Origin: Candidatus Deferrimicrobiaceae bacterium
Lineage (GTDB): Bacteria > Desulfobacterota > Deferrimicrobia > Deferrimicrobiales > Deferrimicrobiaceae
NCBI GenBank assembly: GCA_036504035.1
Contig: DASXVV010000006.1
Span: 666,097-730,096, forward strand
DNA length: 64,000 nt
Reading direction: 5' to 3'
Of this stretch, positions 35,018 to 44,369 are shown piece after piece. The position numbers were made by a program, and so were the translations under genes. The notes beneath the pieces were generated by a model. The model was given only the letters and a program-made list of their open reading frames with translations, did no database searches and was not told the DNA's origin. Position 1 is the stretch's first letter. Each line of letters starts with the position of its first letter.

Positions 35018-37147
35018 ATGTCCAACGAAACATCCGAACGAGACGTTTTCCACGCCACCGCCGATGCCGGGAAAATCATTTCCGAGGGTCGCCGGGAAGC
35101 GGCGCTGCTCAAGACGGGAGCGCTTCAGAACGCGATCCTGAACAGCGCCAACTTCTCGAGCATCGCCACCGACGAGAAGGGGGTCATCCAGCTGTTCAAT
35201 GTCGGCGCGGAGCGCATGCTGGGCTACGCCGCCGACGACGTGGTGAACAAGATCAGTCCTGCCGACATCTCCGACCCTCAGGAGCTGATCGCCCGGGCCA
35301 AGTCGCTCAGCGTCGAGATCGGCACCCCGATCACGCCCGGCTTCGAGGCGCTGGTATTCAAGGCCTCGCGCGGCATTGAGGACATCTACGAGCTGACCTA
35401 CATCCGAAAGGACGGCACCCGGTTCCCGGCCGTCGTTTCCGTCACGGCGCTTCGCGACGAGCAGGACGCCATCATCGGCTACCTGCTGATCGGCACCGAC
35501 AATACCGCGCGCAAGGAGATCGAGGCCGAGCAGAAGCTGCTCGCCCAGCGCCTCCGCGACCACCAGTTCTATACCCGTTCCCTGTTCGAATCCAACACCG
35601 ACGCGCTGATCACCACCGACCCGTCTGGCATCATCGCCGACGTCAACAAGCAGATGGAGGCGCTGACCGGCTGCACGCGCGACGAATTGATCGGGGCTCC
35701 GTTCAAGAACTACTTCACCGATCCGGACCTGGCCGAGACGAGCATCATGCTGGTTCTGGACGAAAAGAAGGTCACCAACTTCGAGCTCACCGCGCGCGCC
35801 CGGGACGGCAAGGAAACGGTCGTGTCCTACAACGCGACCACCTTCTACGACCGGGATCGGCGGCTCCAGGGCGTGTTCGCCGCCGCGCGCGACATCACCG
35901 AGCGCAAGCGGCTGGACCAGGTGTTGCAGGAAAAAACCGTCGAGCTCGAGGCCGCCAAGGCGCTGGCGGAAAAGGCCAACCTCGCCAAGTCGGATTTTCT
36001 CTCGAGCATGAGCCACGAGCTGCGCAGCCCGCTCAACGCGATCCTCGGCTTCGCCCAGCTGATGGAGTCCGAATCTCCCCTGCCGACGCCCTCCCAGAAG
36101 GAAAGCATCGACCAGATCCTCCAGGCGGGATGGCACCTGCTGACGCTGATCAACGAGATTCTCGACCTCGCGAAGGTCGAGTCCAGGCAGGTTCCGCTGT
36201 CAGAGGAACCGGTGTCGCTGGCGGAAGTGCTGCTCGAATCCCAGGGCATGATCGAACCGCAGGCGCAGCAGCGCAGCATCCGCACGACCTTTCCCGATCC
36301 CGGCATCCCCTGGCACGTCATGGCCGACCGTACCCGGTTGAAGCAGGTCCTTCTCAACCTGCTTTCCAATGCGATCAAGTACAACAAGGACGAGGGGACG
36401 GTCGTGGTGACCTGCGTCGAAGTCAGGCCGGGGCGCATTCGCGTGAGCATCGGAGACAGCGGCGCCGGGCTGCCACCGGAGCAGCTCGCGCAACTGTTCC
36501 AGGCGTTCAACCGCCTCGGGCAGGAGGCGGGCGGGGTGGAAGGCACCGGCATCGGCCTGGTGGTGGCCAAGCGGCTGGTCGAGCTGATGGGGGGCGAGAT
36601 CGGCATGGAAAGCACCGTCGGGTCGGGAAGCGTGGCCTGGTTCGAATTCAATACGGTTGCGGCGCCCCGGAATTCCTTGGGCATCAAGGACGCGGTGGCG
36701 CTGGCCCAACCGCTCATCGCCCGCGGGAGGCGGGAGCATACCCTGCTTTACGTCGAGGACAATCCGGCGAACATGAAGCTGGTCGAGCAGATCATCGCGC
36801 GGCATCCCGACATCCGGCTGCTGACCGCCGTGAACGGCAGCGGCGGCGTCGAGGTCGCCCGCGAATCCCGTCCGGACGTGATCCTGATGGACATCAACCT
36901 GCCCGACATCAACGGATTCGAGGCGCTGGAAATCCTGCGCTCGGACCCGGCAACAGCCCGGATTCCGGTCATCGCGATCAGTGCGAACGCCATGCCGCCC
37001 GACGTCGAGAAGGGCCTTGCGGCGGGTTTCTTCCGCTACATCACCAAGCCCATCAAGGTCACCGAGTTCATGGAGGCGATGGATGTGGCCTTGCGGTTTT
37101 CGGAGCAGTCGGTCGGCCGGGGCGACGAGCCGGAGGAAATCCGATGA
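35018..37147 (+). CDS. hybrid sensor histidine kinase (PAS-PAS-HisKA-HATPase-REC)
   Basis: A 709-residue soluble hybrid kinase. Two PAS domains (about residues 40-165 and 185-300, the second ending DITERKR) are followed by a coiled linker, the HisKA domain with phospho-acceptor H333 in SHELRSPLNAI, the HATPase domain with N box LLNLLSNAIKYN and G motifs GDSGAGL and GTGIGL, and a receiver domain (LLYVEDN, D625 in LMDINLP). No membrane helix, so it senses a cytoplasmic signal. Its stop overlaps the start of a response regulator by ATGA, so they act as a pair. GGAG lies shortly before the ATG. Confidence 0.95.
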   Translation: MSNETSERDVFHATADAGKIISEGRREAALLKTGALQNAILNSANFSSIATDEKGVIQLFNVGAERMLGYAADDVVNKISPADISDPQELIARAKSLSVEIGTPITPGFEALVFKASRGIEDIYELTYIRKDGTRFPAVVSVTALRDEQDAIIGYLLIGTDNTARKEIEAEQKLLAQRLRDHQFYTRSLFESNTDALITTDPSGIIADVNKQMEALTGCTRDELIGAPFKNYFTDPDLAETSIMLVLDEKKVTNFELTARARDGKETVVSYNATTFYDRDRRLQGVFAAARDITERKRLDQVLQEKTVELEAAKALAEKANLAKSDFLSSMSHELRSPLNAILGFAQLMESESPLPTPSQKESIDQILQAGWHLLTLINEILDLAKVESRQVPLSEEPVSLAEVLLESQGMIEPQAQQRSIRTTFPDPGIPWHVMADRTRLKQVLLNLLSNAIKYNKDEGTVVVTCVEVRPGRIRVSIGDSGAGLPPEQLAQLFQAFNRLGQEAGGVEGTGIGLVVAKRLVELMGGEIGMESTVGSGSVAWFEFNTVAAPRNSLGIKDAVALAQPLIARGRREHTLLYVEDNPANMKLVEQIIARHPDIRLLTAVNGSGGVEVARESRPDVILMDINLPDINGFEALEILRSDPATARIPVIAISANAMPPDVEKGLAAGFFRYITKPIKVTEFMEAMDVALRFSEQSVGRGDEPEEIR

Positions 37148-37791
37148 TCACCCAGGACGACATCCTTAACGCCGGGATCCTGATCGTGGACGACAAGGAA
37201 GTCAACATCGTGCTGCTCGAGCGGATGCTGCGCGGGGCGGGCTACGTGACCATCTCGTCCACGACGGATCCGGCCGCGGTCTGCGATCTTTACGCAAGGG
37301 ACCACTACGACCTGATCCTGCTCGACCTCCAGATGCCCGGCATGAGCGGGTTCCAGGTGATGGAGGAGCTCAAGAAGATCGAGCCGGACGGCTACCTCCC
37401 CGTGCTGGTCATCACCGCCCAGCCGGATCACAAGCTGCGCGCGCTGAAGGCCGGCGCGAAGGATTTCATCAGCAAGCCGTTCGACCTGGCCGAGGTGCTG
37501 GCCCGCGTCCGCAACATGCTCGAGGTTCGGCTGCTGCACGCGGAATGCAGGGAGTACGGCAACGCGGTGCGGGTGAAGAACGAGGAGCTGGAAAAAGCGC
37601 TCGAGGTCGTGAAACAGCTGAGCGGGCTGCTGCCCATCTGCATGTGGTGCAAGAAGATCCGGGACGACGAGGGCTACTGGAACGCGATCGAGCACTATCT
37701 CGGGCAGCATTCCGAGGCCGAGTTCGCGCACGCGATCTGCCCCGACTGCAAAATAAAATACTCGGGTGAGTTGTTCAGCGAGGAGAAGTAA
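37144..37791 (+). CDS. response regulator with C-terminal cysteine-rich domain
   Basis: A 215-residue protein. The receiver domain (about residues 1-125) has the acidic pair in ILIVDDKE and phospho-acceptor D61 in LLDLQMPG, and the conserved Lys in FISKPFD. A helical coil follows, then a short C-terminal module with two cysteine pairs, LLPICMWCKKIRDDEGYW and HAICPDCKIKY, which probably binds a metal. This tail is common in regulators paired with hybrid kinases and has no DNA-binding domain, so the output is protein interaction rather than transcription. Coupled to the kinase by four-base overlap. Confidence 0.92.
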   Translation: MITQDDILNAGILIVDDKEVNIVLLERMLRGAGYVTISSTTDPAAVCDLYARDHYDLILLDLQMPGMSGFQVMEELKKIEPDGYLPVLVITAQPDHKLRALKAGAKDFISKPFDLAEVLARVRNMLEVRLLHAECREYGNAVRVKNEELEKALEVVKQLSGLLPICMWCKKIRDDEGYWNAIEHYLGQHSEAEFAHAICPDCKIKYSGELFSEEK

Positions 37792-37793
37792 GG

Positions 37794-38537
37794 CTACTGC
37801 CGCGAGGCGAGCTCGGTCATCAGCGTCCGGTAGACGACCCGGTCCTGGTCCTGCTTCGGGTAACTGAAGAACTGGACCTTCGTCGGATTCCCTTTGCGGG
37901 TCTTGAGCAGCAGCTCGGTGATCACCCCTTCCGAAGCGTTTTTGCACGCCAGGAGATGCTTCCGGTACAGCTCGATGTTTTCGGGAGGAACGAACGTCGC
38001 GAAGGGAAGCCCCAGCAGCTCCCCGCGCTCCGATCCCAGCAGGGCGGCGCCGGACAGGTTGATGCCCCGGATGACGCCCTCCTCGTCGAGGTCGATGGCG
38101 CCGACCGGCGCGAAATCGTAATAGTCCGCATCCCGGGCCTGCGCCGCACGGTCCTTCCGGCGAAGGGTCTCGTCCTCAAGCGCCTTGTCCGCCAGTTCCT
38201 TCCGCGCCCGGTCGCGCCGGGCCATCTTTTCGATGACCTGGAAGGCGTATGACGGATCATCCCTGAACTTTTTCAGGACGAACCGGTAGTCGGCCGTGAC
38301 GACGCGGGCATCGCCCCGGGCGCGCGCGCTCTCGGTCCGGACAGGTCCCATGAAGACGCCCATGTCTCCGAAAGTGTCGCCCTCCCCGAGTTCCGCCAGG
38401 ATGACCTCCGTCCCGCCTTCTTCCTGGTAGATCACCACGTGCCCCGACTGGATGATGTAGAGGCAATCGGCCGCATCTCCCTGGCGGAAGATGATCTCCC
38501 CGTCGGGATAGGTCTTTCCCAAGCTTTCGTTCGCCAT
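37794..38537 (-). CDS. cyclic-nucleotide-binding/PAS regulatory protein
   Basis: A 247-residue protein. Residues 1-115 form a cNMP-binding barrel (YPDGEIIFRQGDAADCLYII, LGEGDTFGDMGVF), and residues 135-247 a PAS domain (FAPVGAIDLDEEGVIRGINL, GSERGELLG). There is no HTH or enzymatic domain, so it likely signals through partners. The start with AGGAG nine bases upstream is chosen; an alternative ATG 21 bases upstream overlaps the stop of the FAD oxidoreductase gene, so coupling is possible. It is convergent with the response regulator. Confidence 0.82.
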   Translation of the reverse strand: MANESLGKTYPDGEIIFRQGDAADCLYIIQSGHVVIYQEEGGTEVILAELGEGDTFGDMGVFMGPVRTESARARGDARVVTADYRFVLKKFRDDPSYAFQVIEKMARRDRARKELADKALEDETLRRKDRAAQARDADYYDFAPVGAIDLDEEGVIRGINLSGAALLGSERGELLGLPFATFVPPENIELYRKHLLACKNASEGVITELLLKTRKGNPTKVQFFSYPKQDQDRVVYRTLMTELASRQ

Positions 38538-38554
38538 CTTAAGGATCTCCTGTC

Positions 38555-39898
38555 TCATCGATCTTTGCGGCGCACACACCCAATCAAGGTTTCATAAGAC
38601 AAACGGGCCAGGAAAACGGGATGGAGGGCTCGCTGCAAAATGTTCCGGAACGAGGCGTTTCCGGTGAAGGTGTCCCATAGCACGGCACTCATCCTGGGCG
38701 AGGCGGAACCCGCCTGCTCGGCATGTGTCATGCGGACCACGCCGCGCCTCAGGAGCGGCAGCTTCTTGATCAGGCTCGTGAAAGCGAACACGATTATCCC
38801 GAACCGGTTGTCGCGGGCGACCGCATCGCAGACCGGCCGATAGTTTTTCTGGAAATCCCGCTTCGAGATCCCCGACAAAAACGCAGTCTGCGCGGCGGAC
38901 TTCGCCGTCCGATAGGCGTTGCCGATCCCGTCCTTGTAGAGGCGGCTCACGTAACAGTCGCCGACCGTCACGAACCGGTCGCCGAAGGCGCCTTCCGCCT
39001 CGCCAAGGAGGATCGAAGGGAAACATCGGCACCTGGCGGTGGCGGGTTCCCACCCGGGGGGGAAACAGCCCCGCACCTCCGGGTGCCGGAAAAAGGCGTC
39101 CACCAGCGGCTGGTCGATGTCCAGGCCCAGCAGGCAGACGGTCGCATATTCCCCCTTGGGGATGATCGCCGCGAATTTGAGATGGGGGATGTCGAGCACG
39201 AAAACGTGCATCGCGTCGCCCAGGTATTTTTCGATCTCTTCGTTGCCGAGAAGAATCTCGGTAATGTATGCCTTGCTGGTCGTCGGGGGGAGGTAGCCCG
39301 TCCCGCACCCTTCGAAGAGCGCAAGGTCGGGGGAATTGACGCCCAACGCCCCGACGAGCAGGTCGTAGGTTTCGGAAATCCCCGATTTGGAGGTGACCTG
39401 CGGCCTGCCCTCGATCATGGCGACTCCCGTCACCCGGTCCCGGACGATCCTGGCGCCTTTCCCTTGCGCCATCGCAAGCAGATGGCCGTCGAAGCTCGCC
39501 GACACGCTCAGGGCGGGCGCCCCGCAAGGGCCGGCCCCCCGGCGCACGGAGGCGATCCGTCTTTCGTCGGTGGGAGGCTTGATCCGGACGATCCCCTCGT
39601 CGGTGTGGAAGGTATAGCCGGCGATCCCCTGCTGCACGACCGATGGGGGCAAAACGATACCGTCCGTCGCGAGAGACTGCACCAGCGCCTCGTAGATGAT
39701 CCCGCCGCACTTGTTGCAGCCGCATTGCCCGAATTGGGAAAAATCTTTGGGTTCGTAGATGTCCACCCCGATGTCAAGCCCCGCCCGGCCGGCCATCGTG
39801 AGGAGGAAGTAGCTGAAGAAGGAACCCGCCGGTCCGCCGCCGATCACGGCAACGCGTGAACCCTTGTCCAGTCGGAGGTTCGGAACCGGTCCCGGCAT
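38555..39898 (-). CDS. FAD-dependent oxidoreductase, geranylgeranyl-reductase-like
   Basis: A 447-residue flavoprotein. The dinucleotide motif is VAVIGGGPAGSFFSYFLL; the middle has LLVGALGVNSP and the late FAD motif GDRFVTVGDCYVSRLYKDGIGNA, a placement typical of geranylgeranyl reductase-like and digeranylglycerophospholipid reductase-like enzymes. A cysteine cluster CGCNKCGG near residue 60 is notable and recurs in a bacterial subgroup. Substrate unknown. It heads a minus-strand pair with the cNMP/PAS gene, suggesting redox control of or by that protein. Confidence 0.85.
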   Translation of the reverse strand: MPGPVPNLRLDKGSRVAVIGGGPAGSFFSYFLLTMAGRAGLDIGVDIYEPKDFSQFGQCGCNKCGGIIYEALVQSLATDGIVLPPSVVQQGIAGYTFHTDEGIVRIKPPTDERRIASVRRGAGPCGAPALSVSASFDGHLLAMAQGKGARIVRDRVTGVAMIEGRPQVTSKSGISETYDLLVGALGVNSPDLALFEGCGTGYLPPTTSKAYITEILLGNEEIEKYLGDAMHVFVLDIPHLKFAAIIPKGEYATVCLLGLDIDQPLVDAFFRHPEVRGCFPPGWEPATARCRCFPSILLGEAEGAFGDRFVTVGDCYVSRLYKDGIGNAYRTAKSAAQTAFLSGISKRDFQKNYRPVCDAVARDNRFGIIVFAFTSLIKKLPLLRRGVVRMTHAEQAGSASPRMSAVLWDTFTGNASFRNILQRALHPVFLARLSYETLIGCVRRKDR

Positions 39899-40096
39899 AA
39901 TTTCCCTTCATCGTACCCGTTTGCGGTTACTGCTGGTCCCCTCGTTGGATGAGAAGGCCCCCGGGTCGGTTCAATCCGGTTTCCCCTCGCCGCATGCCCG
40001 ATTATGCTCGATTGGGAATATCGCCCCTTCCCCGGCTCCCCCAACGGATAGATTGTTTCCCATCAATAAGTCGGTGGAAGGGAGAAAGCGAAGAAG

Positions 40097-41230
40097 ATGG
40101 AAGCCCTGGCGGAAGTGCAGAAGTACGAGCGCGCCATCCACATCATGGCGATGCTGCTCCTGGGATTCGGGTTCCTCATGGTGTTCGTCCGGAAATACGG
40201 CAGGTCGGCGATCACGGCGACCTATCTCCTGGTCAGCGTGGCGCTCCCGCTCTATTTTCTCAAGGATAGCCTGGTCGCGACGGGCGGCCCGGAGGGGATC
40301 ATGGACCGGATGATCCTGGCCGAGTTCGCCGCCGCCAGCCTGCTCATCTGCGCCGGCGCCGTCCTGGGGCGACTGAAAATGAACCAGTATCTGCTGCTGG
40401 GGATGATGTTCGTCCCGTTCTACGCGCTGAACGAGTGGGTGGTGCTGAACGGCGGCCTGGGGCTTATCTCCGGGAAAGCGGTCCTCGACACCGGCGGCTC
40501 GATCGTCATCCACGCCTTCGGCGCGATCTTCGGCCTGGGGGTCGCGGCCTCGATGACGACGCCGGCCGAGCTTGAGACGCCCGTCGCATGCGACGAGACG
40601 AGCGACCGGTATTCGCTGCTCGGCAGCATGGTGCTCTGGGTGTTCTGGCCGAGTTTCTGCGCCGCGCTGGTCGCCCCCGCCGACGTGCCGGCGACGGCCG
40701 TGAACGTCATCCTCGCGCTGTGCGGATCGACGCTGGCCACCTATTTCGCGACGGTCCGGCTTCGCGGGAAGATCTGCGCGGCCGACATCGCCAACGCCGC
40801 GCTGGCCGGGGGCGTCGCGATCGGCTCCGCCTGCGACAAGGCGCTCCCCGCGGCGGCCTTCGCGATCGGCCTCGCCGCCGGTGCGCTTTCCACGTTCGGA
40901 TTCGCCGTCCTCCAGTCCCGGCTGACGCGCCGGACGGGCAAGGTGGACACCTGCGGCGTGCTCTATCTGCACGGTCTCCCGGGACTCTTCGGCGGCGTGG
41001 CCGCGCTCTTCGCGGTCGAGGGCGTCAACGTCGGAGCCCAGGCGACCGGGCTCGTCGTGACGGTACTTCTCGCAGGCCTGACCGGGCTCCTGACCGGGAA
41101 GGCCTTGGCGCTCTTCGGACGGCGGTCCGTTCCCTACGTCGATTCGGAAGAATTCGAAGGCTGCGAGGACGAGGCGGCCCCGGATCTCGAGCCGGCCGGA
41201 CAGGCCGAGCTCGCGGCGGAAACGGAATAA
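40097..41230 (+). CDS. ammonium transporter, Amt/Rh-type
   Basis: A 377-residue membrane protein with about eleven helices. It carries the Amt/Rh conduction-pore features: the helix 5 stretch DTGGSIVIHAFGAIFGL and a second pore histidine in LYLHGLPGLFGG, together forming the twin-His pair, plus WVFWPSFCAAL. The C-terminus is long, acidic and cytoplasmic (EEFEGCEDEA). The branch is closer to Rh proteins than to AmtB by the FWPSF and IHAFGA motifs. No glnK (PII) gene is adjacent, which also fits an Rh-type rather than AmtB-type gene. It conducts NH3/NH4+ (or CO2 in some Rh proteins). Confidence 0.85.
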   Translation: MEALAEVQKYERAIHIMAMLLLGFGFLMVFVRKYGRSAITATYLLVSVALPLYFLKDSLVATGGPEGIMDRMILAEFAAASLLICAGAVLGRLKMNQYLLLGMMFVPFYALNEWVVLNGGLGLISGKAVLDTGGSIVIHAFGAIFGLGVAASMTTPAELETPVACDETSDRYSLLGSMVLWVFWPSFCAALVAPADVPATAVNVILALCGSTLATYFATVRLRGKICAADIANAALAGGVAIGSACDKALPAAAFAIGLAAGALSTFGFAVLQSRLTRRTGKVDTCGVLYLHGLPGLFGGVAALFAVEGVNVGAQATGLVVTVLLAGLTGLLTGKALALFGRRSVPYVDSEEFEGCEDEAAPDLEPAGQAELAAETE

Positions 41231-41309
41231 GTCCGCCGAAAGATTATCCTGGCGACTTTTCCCCCCGGCACGGCATCCAACCCCGTAAACGCCGACCGGA
41301 AGGACGCCT

Positions 41310-41936
41310 ATGGAATCGACTCCCGTCGTGGAAGTTTTTTTCGACTACATATGACCCTGGTGCTATCTCGGTACCGTGCGTACCGATCGGCTGCAGCGCG
41401 AATTCGGGGTTTCCCTTCGCTGGTCCGTCTTCCCCCTCCATCCCGACATCCCCGATGAGGGGATGCCGCTTTCCGTCCTGTTCGCCGGGCGGGAAGCGTC
41501 GGTCCGGGAGTCCCAATCGCGGCTGATGCAATCGGCCCGGGCCGAAGGGCTCCCGATGGGCGCGCGCACCCATACCTACAACAGCCGGCTTGCCCAGGAG
41601 CTCGGGAAATGGGCCGAACGGCAGGGCGCGGGCGATTTATTCCGCCGGGCGGTCTACCGGGCGTATTTTGTGGAAGGGGCCAACATCGCCCGGGCGGACG
41701 TGCTGATGGGGCTGGCGAGAGAAGCCGGGCTCCCGGAAGACGGCGCACTTGCGGTCGTCAAGGGGCGCACCTTTGCCGCATCCGTCGACGCCGACTGGCA
41801 ACGCGCCGAAGCGCTGGAGGTCTCCGCCGTCCCGACCCATCTTTGCGGCCGGCGACGGCTGGCCGGATTCGCCCCTTTTGAAGATTTCCTGCGGCTGATC
41901 GGGAAGTCTCCCATCGACAACGGAAACGAAGGGTGA
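41310..41936 (+). CDS. DsbA/FrnE-family oxidoreductase, probable selenoprotein with UPWC active site
   Basis: From an ATG preceded by GGAAGGA the frame reads MESTPVVEVFFDYI, then TGA (41352-41354), then PWCYLGTVRTDRLQ and an uninterrupted DsbA-family body to the stop: 209 codons, 208 residues if TGA is read. Homologs have C-P-W-C-Y-L-G at this point, so the TGA replaces the nucleophilic Cys exactly. A hairpin with SECIS-like geometry follows. The body keeps family features (the Val-Pro-Thr cis-proline loop in VSAVPTHLCG, the SRLAQELGKWA helix), and no other lesion is seen. FrnE/DsbA-like selenoproteins with UxxC are known in bacteria. The alternative is a single Cys-to-stop mutation. It may reduce or isomerise disulfides; no signal peptide, so cytoplasmic. 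Confidence 0.78.
41368..41386 (+). promoter_or_regulatory. putative bacterial SECIS hairpin
   Basis: TCGGTAC pairs perfectly with GTACCGA around the loop CGTGC. The loop begins 20 bases after the TGA, inside the usual window, and has G as its second base, as bacterial SECIS models require. It lies within the coding sequence, as expected in bacteria. Confidence 0.6.
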
Positions 41937-41938
41937 CG

Positions 41939-42649
41939 ATGACTGAATATCCGAAAAACCCCCCACACATCGAAGGGCACCGGTCGGACCGCGCCGGATG
42001 GCTCCGCGCCGCGGTGCTGGGCGCCAACGACGGCGTCCTTTCCGTCGCGGGTCTCGTCGTGGGCGTCGCCGCCGGGGGCGCGACCCACAGCAACATCCTC
42101 CTGTCGGGCATCGCCGGCCTGGTCGCGGGGGCGATGTCGATGGCCGCCGGCGAGTACGTTTCCGTGCATTCCCAGGCCGATACCGAGAACGCCGATCTCG
42201 GCCGGGAACGGCGCGAGCTGAAGGATGAGCCCGAGCGGGAGTTTTTGGAGCTGAAATCGATCTACGTGAAGCGCGGGCTCGACGCGTCGCTCGCGCAGCG
42301 CGTGGCCGAGCAGCTGATGTCGCGTGACGCCCTCGCGGCGCATTCCCGCGACGAGCTGGGGATCACCGAGACGCTGCGGGCGCGGCCGATCCAGGCGTCG
42401 CTCTCCTCCGCCGCCGCCTTCGCGCTGGGCGGCTTGATCCCGATCCTGTCGGCGCTCGCGGCCCCGGCCGCGCGCGTCGGCGCCGTCACCGGCGTGACGA
42501 CGCTCCTGGCGTTGACCGGGCTCGGCGCTACGGCAGCCTACGCCGGCGGCGCTCCGGTTGCCCGGGGCGCATTCCGCGTCACTTTCTGGGGCGCGCTCGC
42601 GATGGGGCTCACCGCAGGCGTCGGCCACTTTTTCGGAACGACCCTTTAG
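41939..42649 (+). CDS. VIT1/CCC1-family iron/manganese transporter
   Basis: A 236-residue membrane protein. RAAVLGANDGVLSVAGLVVGVA and MSMAAGEYVSVHSQADTE are strong VIT/CCC1 signatures; the helical acidic segment after helix 2 (ERRELKDEPEREFLELKSIY) is the cytoplasmic metal-binding domain with Glu ligands. Members move Fe2+ or Mn2+ out of the cytosol in exchange for protons. The ATG two bases after the selenoprotein stop indicates a common transcript. An overlapping GTG six bases upstream is an alternative start. Confidence 0.92.
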   Translation: MTEYPKNPPHIEGHRSDRAGWLRAAVLGANDGVLSVAGLVVGVAAGGATHSNILLSGIAGLVAGAMSMAAGEYVSVHSQADTENADLGRERRELKDEPEREFLELKSIYVKRGLDASLAQRVAEQLMSRDALAAHSRDELGITETLRARPIQASLSSAAAFALGGLIPILSALAAPAARVGAVTGVTTLLALTGLGATAAYAGGAPVARGAFRVTFWGALAMGLTAGVGHFFGTTL

Positions 42650-42693
42650 GACGGCAACCAACAACCCACGGTAAAAAGGGAGGACCACCGAAG

Positions 42694-43737
42694 ATGAAAG
42701 CACTCGTGTACCACGGCCCCGGCAAGCGCGCGCTCGAAGACAAGCCCAAGCCCGCCATCCAGGCCCCGACGGACGCGATCGTCAAGATCACGAAGACGAC
42801 CATCTGCGGGACCGACCTGCACATCATGAAGGGCGACGTCCCGACGGTGACCGACGGGCGGATCCTGGGGCACGAAGGGGTCGGGGTCGTCGACCAGGTC
42901 GGCGCCGGCGTCTCGACCTTCAAGGCGGGCGACCGCGTCCTGCTCTCCTGCATCACATCGTGCGGGAAATGCGGCAACTGCAAGAAGGGGATGTACTCGC
43001 ATTGCGAGAACGGCGGCGGCTGGATCCTGGGGAACCTCATCGACGGGACGCAGGCCGAGTATGTCCGCATTCCCTTCGCCGACAACAGCATGTACCCGAT
43101 TCCCGCCGGGGCCGACGAGGAGGCGCTCGTCATGCTGAGCGACATCCTGCCCACCGGTTTCGAGTGCGGGGTGCTCAACGGGCAGGTCAAGCCCGGCGAC
43201 ACGGTGGCGATCGTCGGCGGCGGCCCGATCGGGCTGGCGGCGCTTTTGACGGCGCAGTTCTATTCGCCGGCCGAGATCATCATGGTCGACATCGATGCCA
43301 ACCGGCTCGAAGTCGCCAAGCGGTTCGGCGCGACGCAGGTCGTCGACAACAGCGACGGGAAGGCGGCCGAGAAGGTGATGGCGCTGACCGGCAACCGGGG
43401 GGTCGACGTCGCGATCGAGGCGCTGGGGATGGCGGTGAGCTTCGACGTCTGCCAGGCGGTCGTGGCGGCGGGCGGCCACATCGCCAACATCGGCGTGCAC
43501 GGGAAGGCCGTCCAGCTCAACATGGACAAGCTGTGGGACCGCAACATCACCCTGACGACGCGCCTCGTCGACACCGTGACGACGCCCATGCTCCTCAAGA
43601 CCGTGACCTCGGGCAAGGTCCAGCCGAAAAATCTGATCACGCACCACTTTGCCTTGAACGACGTCATGAAGGCCTACGACACGTTCGGCAACGCGATGAA
43701 GGAGCGCGCCCTGAAGGTGATCATCGCGAACGACTAA
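42694..43737 (+). CDS. zinc-dependent alcohol dehydrogenase
   Basis: A 347-residue medium-chain dehydrogenase. Catalytic zinc ligands appear in TTICGTDLH and GHEGVGVV; structural zinc cysteines in SCGKCGNCKKGMYSHCE; the cofactor site is VAIVGGGPIGLAALL, with Asp in MVDIDANR favouring NAD. GGHIANIGVHG and the C-terminal block fit secondary alcohol or glutathione-independent formaldehyde-type ADHs. AAGGGAGG lies shortly before the ATG. Substrate unknown. Confidence 0.93.
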   Translation: MKALVYHGPGKRALEDKPKPAIQAPTDAIVKITKTTICGTDLHIMKGDVPTVTDGRILGHEGVGVVDQVGAGVSTFKAGDRVLLSCITSCGKCGNCKKGMYSHCENGGGWILGNLIDGTQAEYVRIPFADNSMYPIPAGADEEALVMLSDILPTGFECGVLNGQVKPGDTVAIVGGGPIGLAALLTAQFYSPAEIIMVDIDANRLEVAKRFGATQVVDNSDGKAAEKVMALTGNRGVDVAIEALGMAVSFDVCQAVVAAGGHIANIGVHGKAVQLNMDKLWDRNITLTTRLVDTVTTPMLLKTVTSGKVQPKNLITHHFALNDVMKAYDTFGNAMKERALKVIIAND

Positions 43738-43768
43738 AGGGGAGGCGCATCGGGTATGATGCTTCCCC

Positions 43769-44314
43769 ATGGCTCTCACCGCGACCATCTTCAAGGCCGA
43801 TCTCAACGTGGCCGACATGGACCGCCACTACTATGCCGACCACACGCTGACGATCGCGCAGCATCCTTCCGAGACCGACGAGCGGATGATGGTGCGGTTG
43901 CTCGCGTTCGGGCTGCATGCCGACGAGCGGCTTGAGTTCGGACGGGGGCTGAGCGCGACGGACGAGCCCGACCTGTGGCTGCACGACCTGACCGGCCGCG
44001 TCGATCTCTGGATCGACGCGGGCCAGCCCGACGAGCGGCGCTTGCGCAAGGCATGCGCCCTGGCCGGGCGGGTCGTGGTCTACGCCTACGGCGGCCGGAG
44101 CGTCGACTTGTGGTGGGGCAAGGCCGGACCCGAGCTGGCGCGTTTCGACAACCTCTCGGTCGTGGCGATCGACCCCGCCACGACCGACGCTCTGGCCGTG
44201 ATCGCCGCCCGGACCATGCGGCTTCAGCTGATGGTCCAGGACGGCGAGGCGTGGCTGTCCGCCGGCGACACGCGCATCGAGATCCGCCGCCACTGGCTCA
44301 AAGGCCCACCCTAG
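43769..44314 (+). CDS. yaeQ: YaeQ family protein
   Basis: A 181-residue YaeQ protein: MALTATIFKADLNVADMDRHYY at the start and HLTIAQHPSETDERMMVRLLAFGL-like core (here TLTIAQHPSETDERM), DLWIDAGQPDERRLRKAC, and WLSAGDTRIEI at the end. The fold is PD-(D/E)XK nuclease-like; the E. coli protein was first studied as a suppressor of loss of RfaH, but its molecular role is unsettled. It begins 31 bases after the alcohol dehydrogenase. Confidence 0.93.
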   Translation: MALTATIFKADLNVADMDRHYYADHTLTIAQHPSETDERMMVRLLAFGLHADERLEFGRGLSATDEPDLWLHDLTGRVDLWIDAGQPDERRLRKACALAGRVVVYAYGGRSVDLWWGKAGPELARFDNLSVVAIDPATTDALAVIAARTMRLQLMVQDGEAWLSAGDTRIEIRRHWLKGPP

Positions 44315-44369
44315 AATTCGTCCCTTTATTCCGCCGGCTTCCGAAATACATCCACGGGGGGTGTGACGC

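Noticed and set aside
41376..41936. Annotating the DsbA-family gene from the internal start after the TGA
   Set aside because: It would lack the first strand and active-site motif, has no ribosome site, and ignores the good start and in-frame coding sequence upstream of the TGA.
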